From contig KQ964249.1 of NCBI GenBank assembly GCA_001566295.1, positions 62,001 through 126,000 of the forward strand: a stretch of DNA of 64,000 bases. Direction: 5' to 3'. The notes below the pieces were generated by a model. The model saw only the letters and a list, made by a program, of their open reading frames with translations, was not told the DNA's origin and made no database searches. This document shows positions 34,865-45,851 of the stretch, piece by piece. A program made the translations under genes and the position numbers. The DNA is from Microdochium bolleyi (taxonomy: Eukaryota > Ascomycota > Sordariomycetes > Xylariales > Microdochiaceae). The stretch's first letter is position 1; each line of letters begins with the position of its first letter.

Positions 34865-35858
34865 GGCGGGCGGTGGGGTGGCAGCTGATCGGCTGCCAAC
34901 TCGAAGCTGAGGTTGCTGATGCTGGAAGTCGCCGGAGGAGCCAATGTCCTATGCTGAGTCTGAGCCGTGCGTGGAATCGGTCCAAGCTGAGCCGAGAGCA
35001 ACTTCAATGCCGGAATCAGGCCCGCGTCGTGAAGTTGGGGCGGTTATTGTCGAGATGCTGCAGCTGACGAGACAGCTTCTGGTGATCGGTTCTGCCGCAA
35101 CGAAGGCGGGTGAATGCTGACGGGTGTGTTAGGGAGTTCGAGCCGGATCGCAGGTGACAATGCGATCCTGCATCCCTCGGGCGGACGTGCGTGGAGAGTC
35201 GGCTTGGGGAGATCGCGGATCAGGGGTCGAGGCGGTGATAGTTGACGAGGAGGGACAGGTCGCCAATGTCGCTGGAGGGCCAAATTGTCCAGAGTCGCAG
35301 CAGCGCAGCAGCCCCCCACCGCAAGTGCCAGTTAGGGATACGTAGCGCAACTGGAGGTGCTCCTGTCTGCGTGCCTGCCCACACCTCAAGCTGGGGCCAG
35401 CTGGCAAGGGGCAGCTCTGAGTGGGAGCCACACGCCCAGCATGATAGCGAGCTACATCAACTGCGTCCCCTCTCCCACTGGCTGGCAGGTAGTGCTCACC
35501 AAATGCACTAACATCACAGCCACAAAGCCTTGTGGCCCTTGGACCCAGTACTGTATTAGCTCCACGCGCAGACTTGTAGGTCAGGGACCAGAGAGCTAGC
35601 TTCGAGGTTGTCCAGCGCAGACACTTGTGCCCCACCATCAACTTCGACGTTATCGCCAGCACCTGCGCTTCGAGCTGCTGCCAGACTACTGGCCAACTCC
35701 AGCGACGCCCACAACACCACTCCGACAGCACAAACGAGAGGCTCCTACTGACCAACACGTCCATCCTCGGAGCCCACGACATATTGCCATTGCCATAGCT
35801 GGGCGAGTGCAACCAAACCTCACGAGCACCTCTCGCGCCGCCGTTCGCGACAGCAGCC
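34865..35858. promoter_or_regulatory. Divergent intergenic region SEC26 / mago nashi
   Basis: About 1 kb separating the two divergent starts; it should contain both promoters and leaders. Frames of up to 243 codons on the minus strand show no domain. Confidence 0.45.
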
Positions 35859-36670
35859 ATGACGACAGCAAACAGCGAACCTTTCTACCTGCGCTATTAG
35901 TACGATCCCCAAGGCCTCGTCTCCCTCACACTCAAACGCCGCCGGGCTCTCCAGAATTCGTTGCAATTGCTGACCTGTTCTTTGAGTACTGCAGCTCTGG
36001 CCACTCCGGCCGGTTCGGCCATGAATTCCTCGAGTTCGACTTCCGCGTGGTCGGCGACGGTCGGAGCGCAGTCGCGCGCTACGCCAACAACTCAAACTAC
36101 CGCAACGATAGTCTGATCCGGAAAGAGAGTACGTCCCGATAGCTCCTGCTCGAGTCACTCCCACAATGCATCAGCCACAGGAAAGCACATTACGGCGTGG
36201 CCACGGCGCAAGCCACGAATGGGATAATGCAAACACCTCGGCATAATACTGACCCAAGGCTTCTCCCTGTAGTGTGTGTAAGCTCGCTTATCATCGACGA
36301 GATACGGCGCATCGTCAAGGCAAGCGAGATCATGAAGGAGGACGATGGCAAGTGGCCGCAAAAGAACAAGGACGGGCGGCAGGAACTCGAGATCCGGCTC
36401 GGCAACGAGCACATCTCGTTCGAGGTATGCCCTCACCCTTTCTACCAGTAACAGACACTGGCACTCGACCCGTGGTCGTTGTGAGCAATGTAGTTCGAGT
36501 ACTGACTTTTTGGTCCCGACAAATAGACAGCAAAGATCGGCTCGCTCATCGACGTCACAGAGTCTGCCGACCCGGAGGGCCTCCGCGTATTCTACTACCT
36601 CGTACAGGACCTCAAGGCGCTCGTCTTCAGTCTGACGTCGCTGCACTTCAAGATCAAGCCCATCTCATGA
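35859..36670 (+). CDS. Mago nashi, exon junction complex subunit
   Basis: Core exon-junction-complex protein that pairs with Y14/RBM8 and locks eIF4A3 on spliced mRNA in the nucleus. Four exons, 35859-35899, 35995-36128, 36273-36424 and 36527-36670, give 156 residues (usual length about 146). Joints are FYLRYY|SGHSGRFGHEFLEFDFR, SLIRKE|MCVSSLIIDEIRRIV and EHISFE|TAKIGSLIDV. The family signatures are complete: GHEFLEF, ARYANNSNY, GRQELEI, SKIGSLIDV-like TAKIGSLIDV, DPEGLRVFYYLVQDLK and LHFKIKPIS at the end. The first eight residues (MTTANSEP) are a short extension. Introns are 95, 144 and 102 nt. No single frame spans the gene, so automatic ORF callers would miss it. Confidence 0.95.
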
Positions 36671-37588
36671 TTGCGCCTCATCTAGATGCATTCTAGCAAA
36701 ACCGGCTATGTGCGAAATGCCGACGAATGGACAGCAGGGGAGGGGGGGGGTTACAGGATACGAAGTCCCAGACGCCGTCACTGTCCCACACCTACAGCGC
36801 ACAAGGAGATGGGCATCGCAGAAGATGACAGAGGAGGCTGATGAGGTCTCAAGACCCTAACTCAGCAGAGACGGGCCATGCACATAGCGCCACGTAGTCG
36901 CCCTGTAGTAGTTATACGGCCAGTCACTCGGTGGGCTGTCGCACCGGTCGCATACCCGATGTCCATCAGAGGACCGCCCTGCCGGCAAGCACATAAGTCA
37001 GGTGCCCTGCACAGATACACACAGAACCAACGATACCCAATTCTTCATCACGAGCCCGGTCCGTGTGCATCAGTCCACTGCGGCGGCACTCTTCATCAGG
37101 CAGAGTGAGAGAGATGAGACGAAATGTCTAACGTGACTCCAGTAACATCCATGCACTGAGACCATTCGTGCCTCTCCGCCAGAATGTTCCCGAGGGCGAA
37201 ATCCTCCCAAGGTACCAGTACCAGCATGACCGCGCCTTTTCTAGTCTTAACTGCGTGGACTCTCCTCTCTACCACTTGCTGCCATCATCTGCAACTGTTC
37301 AGGGCACAATACGTGATACGCGGAGATTGTAAATCACACAGAACGATATATTGTCTCGTCATTGGGGAAACGTCTGCAATTGCATAGGGCAACGAGAAAA
37401 TAATGTTCGCTTGTACTGATGTCATATGTCTGCCGGGTAAAGTTGCAGGATAAATGGAAAAACCAAGCTCGAGATATGTCGTAAGTATGTTATCGTAATG
37501 CGGTCAACAAGAAGAGACTGGTACGAGCCCATCGGGTGCAGGGGACGTGTTCAGAGTGGTACTCGGTTCGGCGGCATGGCTCGGAGCA
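36671..37588. other. Intergenic between two convergent genes (mago, GID4)
   Basis: About 900 bases between facing 3' ends. It contains a G-rich run (36738-36750) just past mago and otherwise no recognisable gene or structure. Confidence 0.4.
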
Positions 37589-39059
37589 TTACCGAAACTC
37601 CACGGCGCCGAAGCTTCCCCGATCCTCCTGGTATTTAAGTTCGAGCTGCTGGAATCTGTGATAGATTTCAAGGAAAGTCAGCCTTGTTTCAAGGGTTCGC
37701 CTCTTCCACCCAAAGGACACGCGACTCACTTTTCACTTCTTGAGTGGAAGTATATCCCACTGACTGAGCCCTCCTTCATATTGAAACAGATGTAGTAGAA
37801 TCCCTCGAAGCTGGCGCCACTGATTGTCCGCACACGGTGGTCGGGTACCAGGAAGTGTTCTTTCCAGCGCATGAAAATGTTCTCACGGTGCGCCAGGTTG
37901 CCCATGGGTATGCTCACCCCCTTGCGAACCTGGGATTTGTACTGCCGGAATGCTGAGAATTTGCTCCAGTGGTTGATGTCGACCTTTTCCGTCGCACCCC
38001 AACCCTCGTGCCGTGTTATGAAGCCGTATTTGCTGCCCACGATCTCGCCCTCGAAGAATGTCGTAAGTGTCGGGTTGTCCTCGGTCAGACCTGTGTGGCG
38101 CGCTAATGATCAGTACAGCCGAACCTCTTGGAGATGACCAGTGTCATTTGGTCTATCAGGGCGTTCATCATTGAGCATCGTCACGGACCTTGGATCTTGA
38201 GGTAGCCGCAAAGATACGACTCTCGAAGGTCGACATATTTGAGCTCGACTTGCACATCATACACTTGGCGCTCAGACTGCTGCGTGCCGTGGAATCTGGC
38301 GCCCGGCCGTAGAAAAGTGGAGGGCGATATCGGCGCTATCTGCAGAGCAGCAAGAGGTTGACATTAGCAACCAAGCGTATATCGGGCCGTAACATGAGCT
38401 AAGAGACCATCAAGCACGCGCCGAACCGTGTGCAAGCCTGATGCTTGTGCCACAAGCCCGTGTGTTCTCTCTACTGGATTGAAACATACCCTCTTGTTCG
38501 AGAACTCATAGCCCATTGGCGGATAGCAACTGTCCTCTTCGTCTGATATGCCAGGCATGATTTCGTCGTTCCCGTTGGCGCTCGCGTGACTGTCCTCATC
38601 GACGTCGCTGCGCAGACGCGATGTGAGGGTCGATTGCGAGCTGGAGCTGGGGGTTCCCCGGTCGTCGCGGCTGCCACTGGAGCCGTCTGCCGGAACTTCA
38701 TCGGCCTTGTAGTGCTGTGATGACTCTACCGAGGATGCGCGATCGGTTGTATCATGATGCTGGTTCGTGTCGTGCGTCGCCGAGGTGCCAGGAAGCGACG
38801 CTGCTGCTATCGACTCGGGCCGAGGGGAATTTGTCGCGGAGCGCACATCGTCGGATTGGTCGCTGATTGTGGATTGGAGCGTGGCAACGAAGGCTGTCGC
38901 TGAAGGCGCAATGGTACTAGCTGTCGCCGCGGATACGTCTTGCGATGCGTATTCGCCGTTCCAGTTACTTGTTCCGGGGCCCCAACTGTCGTCAGGGCAT
39001 GACGAGCTGTGGTTTCGTGGCGGCAATTCCGGAGGCGGGTTGGGAGATGGTGTGGGCAT
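37589..39059 (-). CDS. GID4: GID4/VID24, substrate receptor of the GID/CTLH ubiquitin ligase
   Basis: Recognises Pro/N-degron gluconeogenic enzymes and hands them to the GID E3 ligase when glucose returns; cytosolic. Four exons, 39059-38490, 38339-38189, 38090-37730 and 37655-37589, give 382 residues. Residues 1-185 are a disordered Ser/Thr/Asp-rich tail. The VID24 domain follows: FLRPGARFHGTQQSERQVYDV, YLCGYLKIQ|GLTEDNPTLTTFFEGEIV, FMRWKEHFLVPDHRV, ISGASFEGFYYICF. The last exon is short (FQQLELKYQEDR then GSFGAVEFR). It is supported by a GTGAGT donor that overlaps an apparent stop after SEK and by a CACAG acceptor, and it restores the conserved end of the family. Without it the protein would stop nine bases later in the intron. 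Confidence 0.93.
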
Positions 39060-40671
39060 TTTGATGGCGTTGCTGAGCGGCAATAGGCTGTGACTGCGAG
39101 CTGGAGCACCTGCAAGTGCCTACGAGGCACTTTTGAGGCAAGAGGGCTGAGGTGTCGTGGTCGGGTTCCCGTCGTGTGCTGCTTTACGTCACGAAATGGA
39201 CTGCGGTCCAAGCAGCAGGTGTCTCACAAGTGACGATGGGGTCCCACCTGGGAACTGATGGCCCATGGAATGGGAATTGTCGGTTTCTGAGAGCCGCAAC
39301 CAGTAAGCTCGGAAGCTGCTTGAATATGGTTGATGATTCGTGAGGATCAAGTGAGACGCGGCAGACTTGGTATGTAAAGAAGGGAAAGGTGGCACATGAG
39401 GTCGAGTGGACGCAGGCGTTGCCATTCAGCGCTGCGAGGCTCGGAGCGTCCTTGGTGGAGCAGATATGGGCTGTTGCGTTCAGCCGGGGCCTGGGGGATC
39501 TCTGGGGTTTCTCCCCCCCCCTCGCCCCCTTCCATGTGGGTGGGCGGGCGGGTGGAGGCAGGAGCGATTGGTGGTGGGAAGTGGTGATGTGTGGGTGCAA
39601 AGACAACACAGTGGGCCTCTCTTGGTGGTCTTACTCCCTCAAGCCTGCACACCTCACTTGCAACCATGGCCCGCGGGTCTAGCCCAAGGTCCAGACTATG
39701 CTGATCGGCTGGGATGGTCGAGGCAAGTTTCTGGGACCATCGGCAGGAAGCGGCATCAACCGCTTTTTCACAGTTCACTCGCAGCACACCCAGACACAAC
39801 ACGCCCTTGTCGGTTTAAAGATAGGTCATGTGTGACTCTATTTTCATAGACCGCCGTTGTGCTGATATTCTGCGACGTAGGGTTCGAAGTAGTGTGATGC
39901 TTGTGGCAGAGACACCAGGTTCGTGAGCAGTCTCTCGTTGTGCATCAGATCAATTCGTCGCCATCTCTGGCAGGAGTATCTTGTGATTCTGCGGCCGGTC
40001 AATGCTGTTGCGATACCTTCTTGGCAACACAACATCCGCGTCCCAGTTAGGTTATCACCATTCTCCCGTCTGCACTCTCGGAGCGTAGCAGGATAGTGTT
40101 TAGCCGAATATTCATGGGTTAGACCGTGTGTAAGCTCCGGGGTTTGTGGATCCCGATTCGCTCTCTGGGGCATTTGGGTGGTCTGGTCTGCAGCGTGACT
40201 TGAAGCCGGACCGCAAGTGGCATCCGCGACTTTGCAAGCCGACCCGAGGCCATGGGCGGCGTAACTCTGTGGTATTGGCTGCACAACATGTCGCGCCAGT
40301 GCATGTGCCCATTTACAACAGTGCTGGGCCCGTCCCACGACCGGGCATAGGTGTAGTCATGACTCGACAGACTTTCTCACAATGAATTCCTCTGATGATG
40401 GAAGGTGCTGTCTGTTGGACTGACGTTCGCGAGCTCTCAACACGTTGAAGATTTCCACAGCGGAGTTCGGACCTCGCAAACGTCAGACTGGCCTTCTGTT
40501 CATTGCGGGATTTGCGTGCAGGCGATTGCTGAAACGCTCTGAGCGCTGGAAGCTGAACCGTCGTCTGCCAACGTGGGACAAAATGGCCATGGCCGCCTGC
40601 CACTTGAGTCTCAGGCCGGCACTGCAACTCGTGCAATTGCTGACACTGTTAATATCCGTACACATCAGTTT
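39060..40671. other. Intergenic, GID4 promoter and TRM11 3' flank
   Basis: About 1.6 kb with no recognisable gene. A run of nine C bases lies near 39511. Frames up to 164 codons overlap one another and show no domain. Confidence 0.45.
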
Positions 40672-42222
40672 TCACTCTCCAGTTGCCGCACTTTCCGTGT
40701 CTGCAAGCTCGCTGGCCACAGCCCCTTCAGGTCGAAATCCTCGGAAATAATTGCGACGGAACGGGTTGAGGTCGTCAGCGGTGTAGCCTTCGACCAGAGC
40801 CTGCTTTCTAGCTGCCACAGCGGTCTGGTCAACCTCGGCATCAGGAAGGCGGTGGTAAGTGATCAGTCTCCGTGACCCTGTGATGGGGATAGTGTCAGCA
40901 AGTATCAGCATGGCTGAGTCCGGCGCACGAGACGGCATCACTTACACTTGTTGAAAGTCTGGACACATACAACCACAACTTCCAGGCATGGATGCGTGGG
41001 CACTGGTATGTCTTGCTCTTCGTCATTGGCTGTCGGCATCCAAAAGGACAGCCGGCCACCATCGACTAACGTGTCAGTGGCAAAATTAAGGATATCGTCA
41101 AGCATGGCAACGAAGCTGTAAGGCTTCTTGGGTGGCACAAAGTTCGCGAGTCTTTCGCCAGAAAAGCAGTCAGTGCATGTCCTCCCTGTGCTGTTCTCGG
41201 TGGACTTACTTGTAGGCCTGTTTACCCTTTTCAACCATCCAGGCATCTTTTTCAGGATCTCTACATCCGAGAACTCTCAAGCCCTCGCGCACTCCGTATG
41301 GAGGATCACACACAATGCCATCCAGAAAGCGCATTCTGCGGACTGGAGAATTTGTCAAGTCACACACGAAAACATCGCCGAGGCAGTTCTCGAGCCCGTA
41401 CTGAGCGAAGTTCCCCTTGAGGCTCTTCTTGCCGCCCTCACCACGCACGCTGCGCCCGTCGATGTCGGATCCGAAGCCCAAAGCGCCGAAGTGAGCACAA
41501 GCAATGGGAAAACTTCCCGTGCCGACAAAGGGGTCGTAGAATAACCTGCCAGGGGCAGCGCATGCGATATTCGCCGTGATCAGAGCCAGCTCCGAGTCCA
41601 TGGAAGTGGTGCTGATATACCCTCTCTTTTTCAGGTCGTACTTGCGCACGAGCTCTCGGACTCCGGTGCCGATGAGCCGACCAAAATGTACCTTGAGTGG
41701 TGCAGGCAGATTCCTCGGAACTGCACCAAACTCCCACTGCTCAAAGATAGTGAACTCCTGGTCTGGAGAGTTGAGAAGAATGCGGCCTTCAAGAGGAAGG
41801 TAGGAGAAGGAATTGATGAGCTCGAGCTTCTGCTTGGCACTTCGAGCTCCATAGAAGGTGTCAATGTTGATCTTGAACGAGACGTCGTGATACTGAGGCC
41901 AGAGGTGCGCGGTATCTTGCTTGACGATAGGATGGAGCTCGTCATATGTCTCTGCGGTACCCCAATGCTCGTGTATGCTCTGGGCCAGGATCGATCTTTG
42001 CAAAATGGTCCGGGCGGCTTTCTCGGATGGCAATCTGACCAAACAGAACGGAGACTGACCTCTGATGAGCAAGACCGTCAAATTCGCGAGCAACATGTTT
42101 GGACTCACCTCATCGCTGTAAGACAGCACCTCCATCTCAATCCCTGCCACTTTGGCAAGTGCCTGGATTTCGGCAAGGCGGAATGTTTCATGCCATTGTG
42201 AGAAACGTATCAAATATTCCAT
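40672..42222 (-). CDS. TRM11: tRNA (guanine-N2-)-methyltransferase catalytic subunit TRM11
   Basis: With TRM112 it makes m2G10 in tRNAs using SAM, in the cytosol. Four exons, 42222-42109, 42054-41210, 41151-40946 and 40877-40672, give 456 residues. An amino-terminal THUMP-like region starts MEYLIRFSQWHETFR. The SAM-binding DPFVGTGSF begins at residue 212 and the catalytic DPPY is at 288-291. The terminal block DDLNPFRRNYFRGF is typical of TRM11. Joints: LSYSDE|SPFCLVRLP, KQAYK|LANFVPPKKPYSF, TFNKW|SRRLITYHR. Intron 2 (58 nt) has a normal GTAAGT donor and CTGAC branch site but ends AAG instead of CAG/TAG; using the upstream CAG would give an intron too short to splice. Intron 1 is in frame and stop-free. 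Confidence 0.92.
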
Positions 42223-42728
42223 GTTGATGCAGTCTGTGGCTGAAGTGTTGGCTGGAGAGTGGAACGATTGGGAGGCGCGAAAAGTCTCTTGTGTGGACCT
42301 AGGAATAAGAAGATACACAGTACTCCCAGACGAGTACAGCACAGATCCTTTGGAGAGCTGCAGCGTATCAAGAGATCAAGTCTTGACGACGGGAGAATTG
42401 ATCTTGGTGATGGGTTGTGTACTTCCAGGCCCCGCGCAACCAATTTTTGTGGGTGGCTCCTGCCTGTGATCCAATTCTGCCAAGTCGGATGGGGCTTTTC
42501 TGGCGCTGGGAACTCGACCCGATGCTCCAGACTTCAACCACTAATTAGTGCGCGTCTAGGGTCGAGCCGACCGACGACCTTGATAAACACCGAGGCACAC
42601 TAATCGCTTCTTCTTTTCATCTCATCGCCGTCTGGAGCGCAACGTTGCGCCAAACGAGGCTGCATTTGCCAGCTAAACACAAATCGCAGGCTGCACGGTG
42701 ATGCTCAGTCCGTCTGGGCTCGATCACA
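42223..42728. promoter_or_regulatory. Divergent intergenic region TRM11 / RPP40
   Basis: About 500 bases between two genes of RNA metabolism transcribed away from each other. No gene or clear core promoter element is visible. Confidence 0.45.
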
Positions 42729-44163
42729 ATGCTATCCTTCGCCGTGCCCAGCATCTACCAGTCGCCAAAATGCTTCGTCACGTATGGCACCATGAGCCAC
42801 CCAGACCCTAAGCAGCTGCCGAGCAAAGGCAAGCCGTGGTCAGCGGTGCTTGCACAAGACTTCGTCCACAAGGTACGCTATCATATGCATACATGAATGG
42901 AGTCCGGCCTCTTAGCCTTCCACGAATCACCCAGTTATTGTTTTCACATGCTCATTGTTTTCACATGCTCATCATTCCTTTGCCAGGTTGACCTGATACT
43001 GCCGCAAGATGTCGCAGAATTGGTCAGGGACAAGCTGGAGGCAGCAGCTCTGCTTGTACCTACCTATCACCGTGTCATCATGACCCTCGGCCAGGTCCTT
43101 GAAGGTGACTTCTTCACCGAGTACATCAAGCTTGGTGAGTCTTTTCCTCATCTGTTCGCTCGTCTGTTCACTGGGACAACGCCTGCTAACACTGGCAACG
43201 CACACAGGAAACGTGATAATGCTCTCCGACGGGAGACTCGATGCTGATGATGTGTTCACGCTCAAAGATGGTACATGAAACAGCATTCATTCTACGAGTC
43301 GATCTCAACTGACAGCCTCCAGGGACTCTTTCAATGTACCTTGCGAAGGAATCGTATGAGCGGGCCGGTCTCGTTGGGAAACCATATGGCGTCAAAGGGA
43401 AGCGAGGGCTCAAACCAAGGTGGAGTACGTATCATGGTTCATATTTCTGCTTCTGATTGCTTAGGCTGACGACGGTTCCCGCAACACAGTCGTGGAATTC
43501 GATCTGCGGCACCCTTCTATGCTGCATGGCAAGAAAGGCTTCGAGCGGCTCCTCTCCGCCTGCCAACATGTCTTGAGTCGGCCAGTCACTTGGCTCTTCT
43601 GTAATCTTTCCAAAGGTAAGGAGCACGAGCAACGCTGATGTGTTGCCTTCGCTAAACGATTCTTAGTGCCGGCACATAACCCCCTCGAAAAGCATTTCCC
43701 TGTCAAGTACACATCGACACCAAGCGATGCTCCGATTGCCAGAACCAGGATCCCGATGCTCAAAGTTCCCACCACGGTCCTTGCCGGCTCGGATAGGCTT
43801 GAGTTCGACGAATTCAGCGTAGACGTCTATGAGTGGCTGTCATTGATAAGGCTCGAGAGTCCTCGTGTCGCCGCCGGCGACAATGTAGACCCTTACATCT
43901 CATCTTACGTGCCGCCGAGAGCGACTGAGGATGCAAAGCCAGGATCGTTGTGCAAAATTACGTGGCAAGGGTTCATGCCTGCATCGTGGACCCAACGTGT
44001 GCTAGCCGAGGTTGCGCTTGCGGTGCCAATTCAGCAATGGTTTGCGCTCAGCGCCACTGCGTTCGCGAAAGGGACGGCAGGCGAGGCCTCGGAATGGACG
44101 ATCCTGCAACCACCAGGGGCTCCAGGCGAATATCTTCTCTGGGACGTGCACGCCGATTCTTGA
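42729..44163 (+). CDS. Ribonuclease P/MRP subunit RPP40-like protein
   Basis: Probable protein subunit of nuclear RNase P/MRP, which trims the 5' leader of pre-tRNAs and pre-rRNA. Six exons, 42729-42872, 42987-43134, 43208-43270, 43323-43424, 43490-43615 and 43667-44163, give 359 residues; all phases agree. It starts MLSFAVPSIYQSPKCFVTYG and continues with TMSHPDPKQLPSKGKPW, DFFTEYIKLG|NVIMLSDGR, MYLAKESYERAGLVGKPYG and KPRW|IVEFDLRHPSML. This order is that of fungal Rpp40-domain proteins, where the SDGR...YERAGLVG motif is the most conserved. Introns are 51-114 nt; intron 1 holds a 17-bp duplication. The gene ends only 26 bases from the convergent ankyrin gene. RPP40 naming is by family resemblance. 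Confidence 0.82.
42937..42972. repeat. 17-bp tandem duplication in RPP40 intron 1
   Basis: ATTGTTTTCACATGCTC occurs twice head to tail inside the first intron, just before the 3' splice site. It does not alter the coding sequence. Confidence 0.9.
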
Positions 44164-44189
44164 GACTTGCCAGCTTTGACTGCTGCGTC

Positions 44190-44840
44190 TCAGTCCTGTC
44201 TCGGTCGAACATGGCGATCGGAGTATTCGCTGCCACCAATGGCATCCTCGACCAATCTACGCAGTTCCGCCTGTCCGGCCTCGGTATGGAAGTCCTCCCG
44301 CTCGGCGAGCTCCTCTATCCTCCGGCGCAGTACTGGGTCAACCTCTGCTTCTTCCTCGCCGGATTCCATTGTCCCCACGGATACTCGTAGACCGTTGGGC
44401 ATTGTTGCGCTGTCGCTGCTGGCTGGAACTGCCGGATGAATGCCATTGAGAGTGTCGGCGGGTAACGAAGATTCTTTCGACTGAAGATATTCGACGATCT
44501 CGGGGTAGTCGCCCTCTTCCTCAATCTTCTCGCGAGCTGTGCGGCCTTCGGTGCCAGTTGCTGTCAGGTCTGCGGCAAGCTCCTCGACGAGAACCTTGGC
44601 AGCCTCGACAGTCTCGACCACGAAGAGAGCAGTCTCCTCGTCCTCGTCACGCAGATCCACGTCGACATTAAACTCTTGAACAAGCGTGCGGAGGAGATCG
44701 AGGTGGTTGTAGCTAGCAGCAGCATGAACTAGAGAGTAGCCGTGGTCGTCCTGGGCGGAGGCAAGAGCTGGATTCTCGCGCAGCAGTGGCAGCAGAGCAG
44801 CCGGATTGTCTGCGGCCAGAAGGAAAGGGTTGGCAGCCAT
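44190..44840 (-). CDS. Small ankyrin-repeat protein
   Basis: Uninterrupted ORF of 216 residues. The amino half has ankyrin-like repeats (LASAQDDHGYSLVHAAASYNH then LDLLRTLVQEFNVD, DLRDEDEETALFVVETVEAAK, TATGTEGRTAREKIEEEG). The carboxy half is acidic and ends with helices (VLRRRIEELAEREDF, ELRRLVEDAIGG). It resembles the small fungal ankyrin proteins such as S. pombe P1E11.10. Similarity to the ribosomal chaperone Yar1 is possible but weak, so I give no symbol. The start is the first ATG in the frame. Convergent with RPP40; the 3' UTRs must overlap. Confidence 0.85.
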   Translation of the reverse strand: MAANPFLLAADNPAALLPLLRENPALASAQDDHGYSLVHAAASYNHLDLLRTLVQEFNVDVDLRDEDEETALFVVETVEAAKVLVEELAADLTATGTEGRTAREKIEEEGDYPEIVEYLQSKESSLPADTLNGIHPAVPASSDSATMPNGLRVSVGTMESGEEEAEVDPVLRRRIEELAEREDFHTEAGQAELRRLVEDAIGGSEYSDRHVRPRQD

Positions 44841-45851
44841 TGTTGTGTATGTCGTCGGGAAAGGTGATGCTGCTGTGATAATATGCAGGATGACAGGATG
44901 ACGATATCATGTACGCAACCGTGAAAGCTTCAAGTCACTGGCAGGAGGCCGCGACCGAAACACTAGAAAGTCCATGCAAGCTGGAGAGCTCCCCAATCAG
45001 AGGCACGAGAATTACCCCACCACGCACGGCATTGATGCAAATCCCATGTCATGGCTGCCCCTCCAAAATTTTGAAGGGCCCTTCGAACAAATTCTCGAGA
45101 CCGCCTTCCATTGGAGGCTTTCAGACTGTAGGCCGGAAGCAGGGGTCCACAGGTAGCTTGTGTTAGGGCTGCCAACTGGATTGTCGAGCAAGCACCGGGA
45201 TGCCGCCCTCTCCACACTTGCAGCCCGCAAGCGCATTTAACCAACACAAGGTGCGGCCACAACGAATCATAATGATGCACCTTCTCTTGACAGGAGCAGC
45301 CATGGCCCGTGAATGTGGCCTCTGCCTGTGCGTGAATGTTGGTCTGCCGAACTCCAGGGTTCTCTTTGTTGTGACAGACGCGGCGAAGGTTGAATCACAG
45401 TGACTCAGACCGGCAAGCGAGGCTGCCTCTCCCCCATCGCCATAGCCACCACTCAGACTTGCACTTGCACTTGACCACCCTCAGCATCGACGCGCTCCAC
45501 CCGGGCAGCGACGGGGCAAGCCAGAACCGCCCAATGCAAATAAGCAGACGACGTTCTTGCCTCAAAGCACTCTTGGCCTCAAAAGCACTTCTCTATAAAG
45601 GCTCCCGTGCTGGCCAGTTCTTGCCATTGTCCTCCGTCTTGTCTACCGTTTCTCGCCATCAGCAGCAGCCTGCAGCAGCATCGACGATCCGCAGCCACCC
45701 TGGGCCCCGCCATCACTTGCCCCGTTGTCTACACTTTTCTTGCCTCCAGCTCGGACGCCAACGAGCGCATACTGTGACGTGGACACGCTCTCCCACCGCC
45801 ACCATATCGTCAAGAAGAGCCTACAGCACTGCCACAAACGACTCTCCAGTC
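44841..45851. promoter_or_regulatory. Divergent intergenic region ankyrin protein / TRL1
   Basis: About 1 kb. The final 460 bases are open in frame with TRL1 (see the TRL1 entry and finding) and contain a TATA box. The remainder shows no gene. Confidence 0.5.
45594..45599 (+). promoter_or_regulatory. TATA box of TRL1
   Basis: TATAAA in the context CTCTATAAAGG lies 253 bases before the preferred ATG. Transcription starting 30-60 bases downstream would make that ATG (45852) the first in the mRNA, because no ATG occurs in any frame between. Confidence 0.5.
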
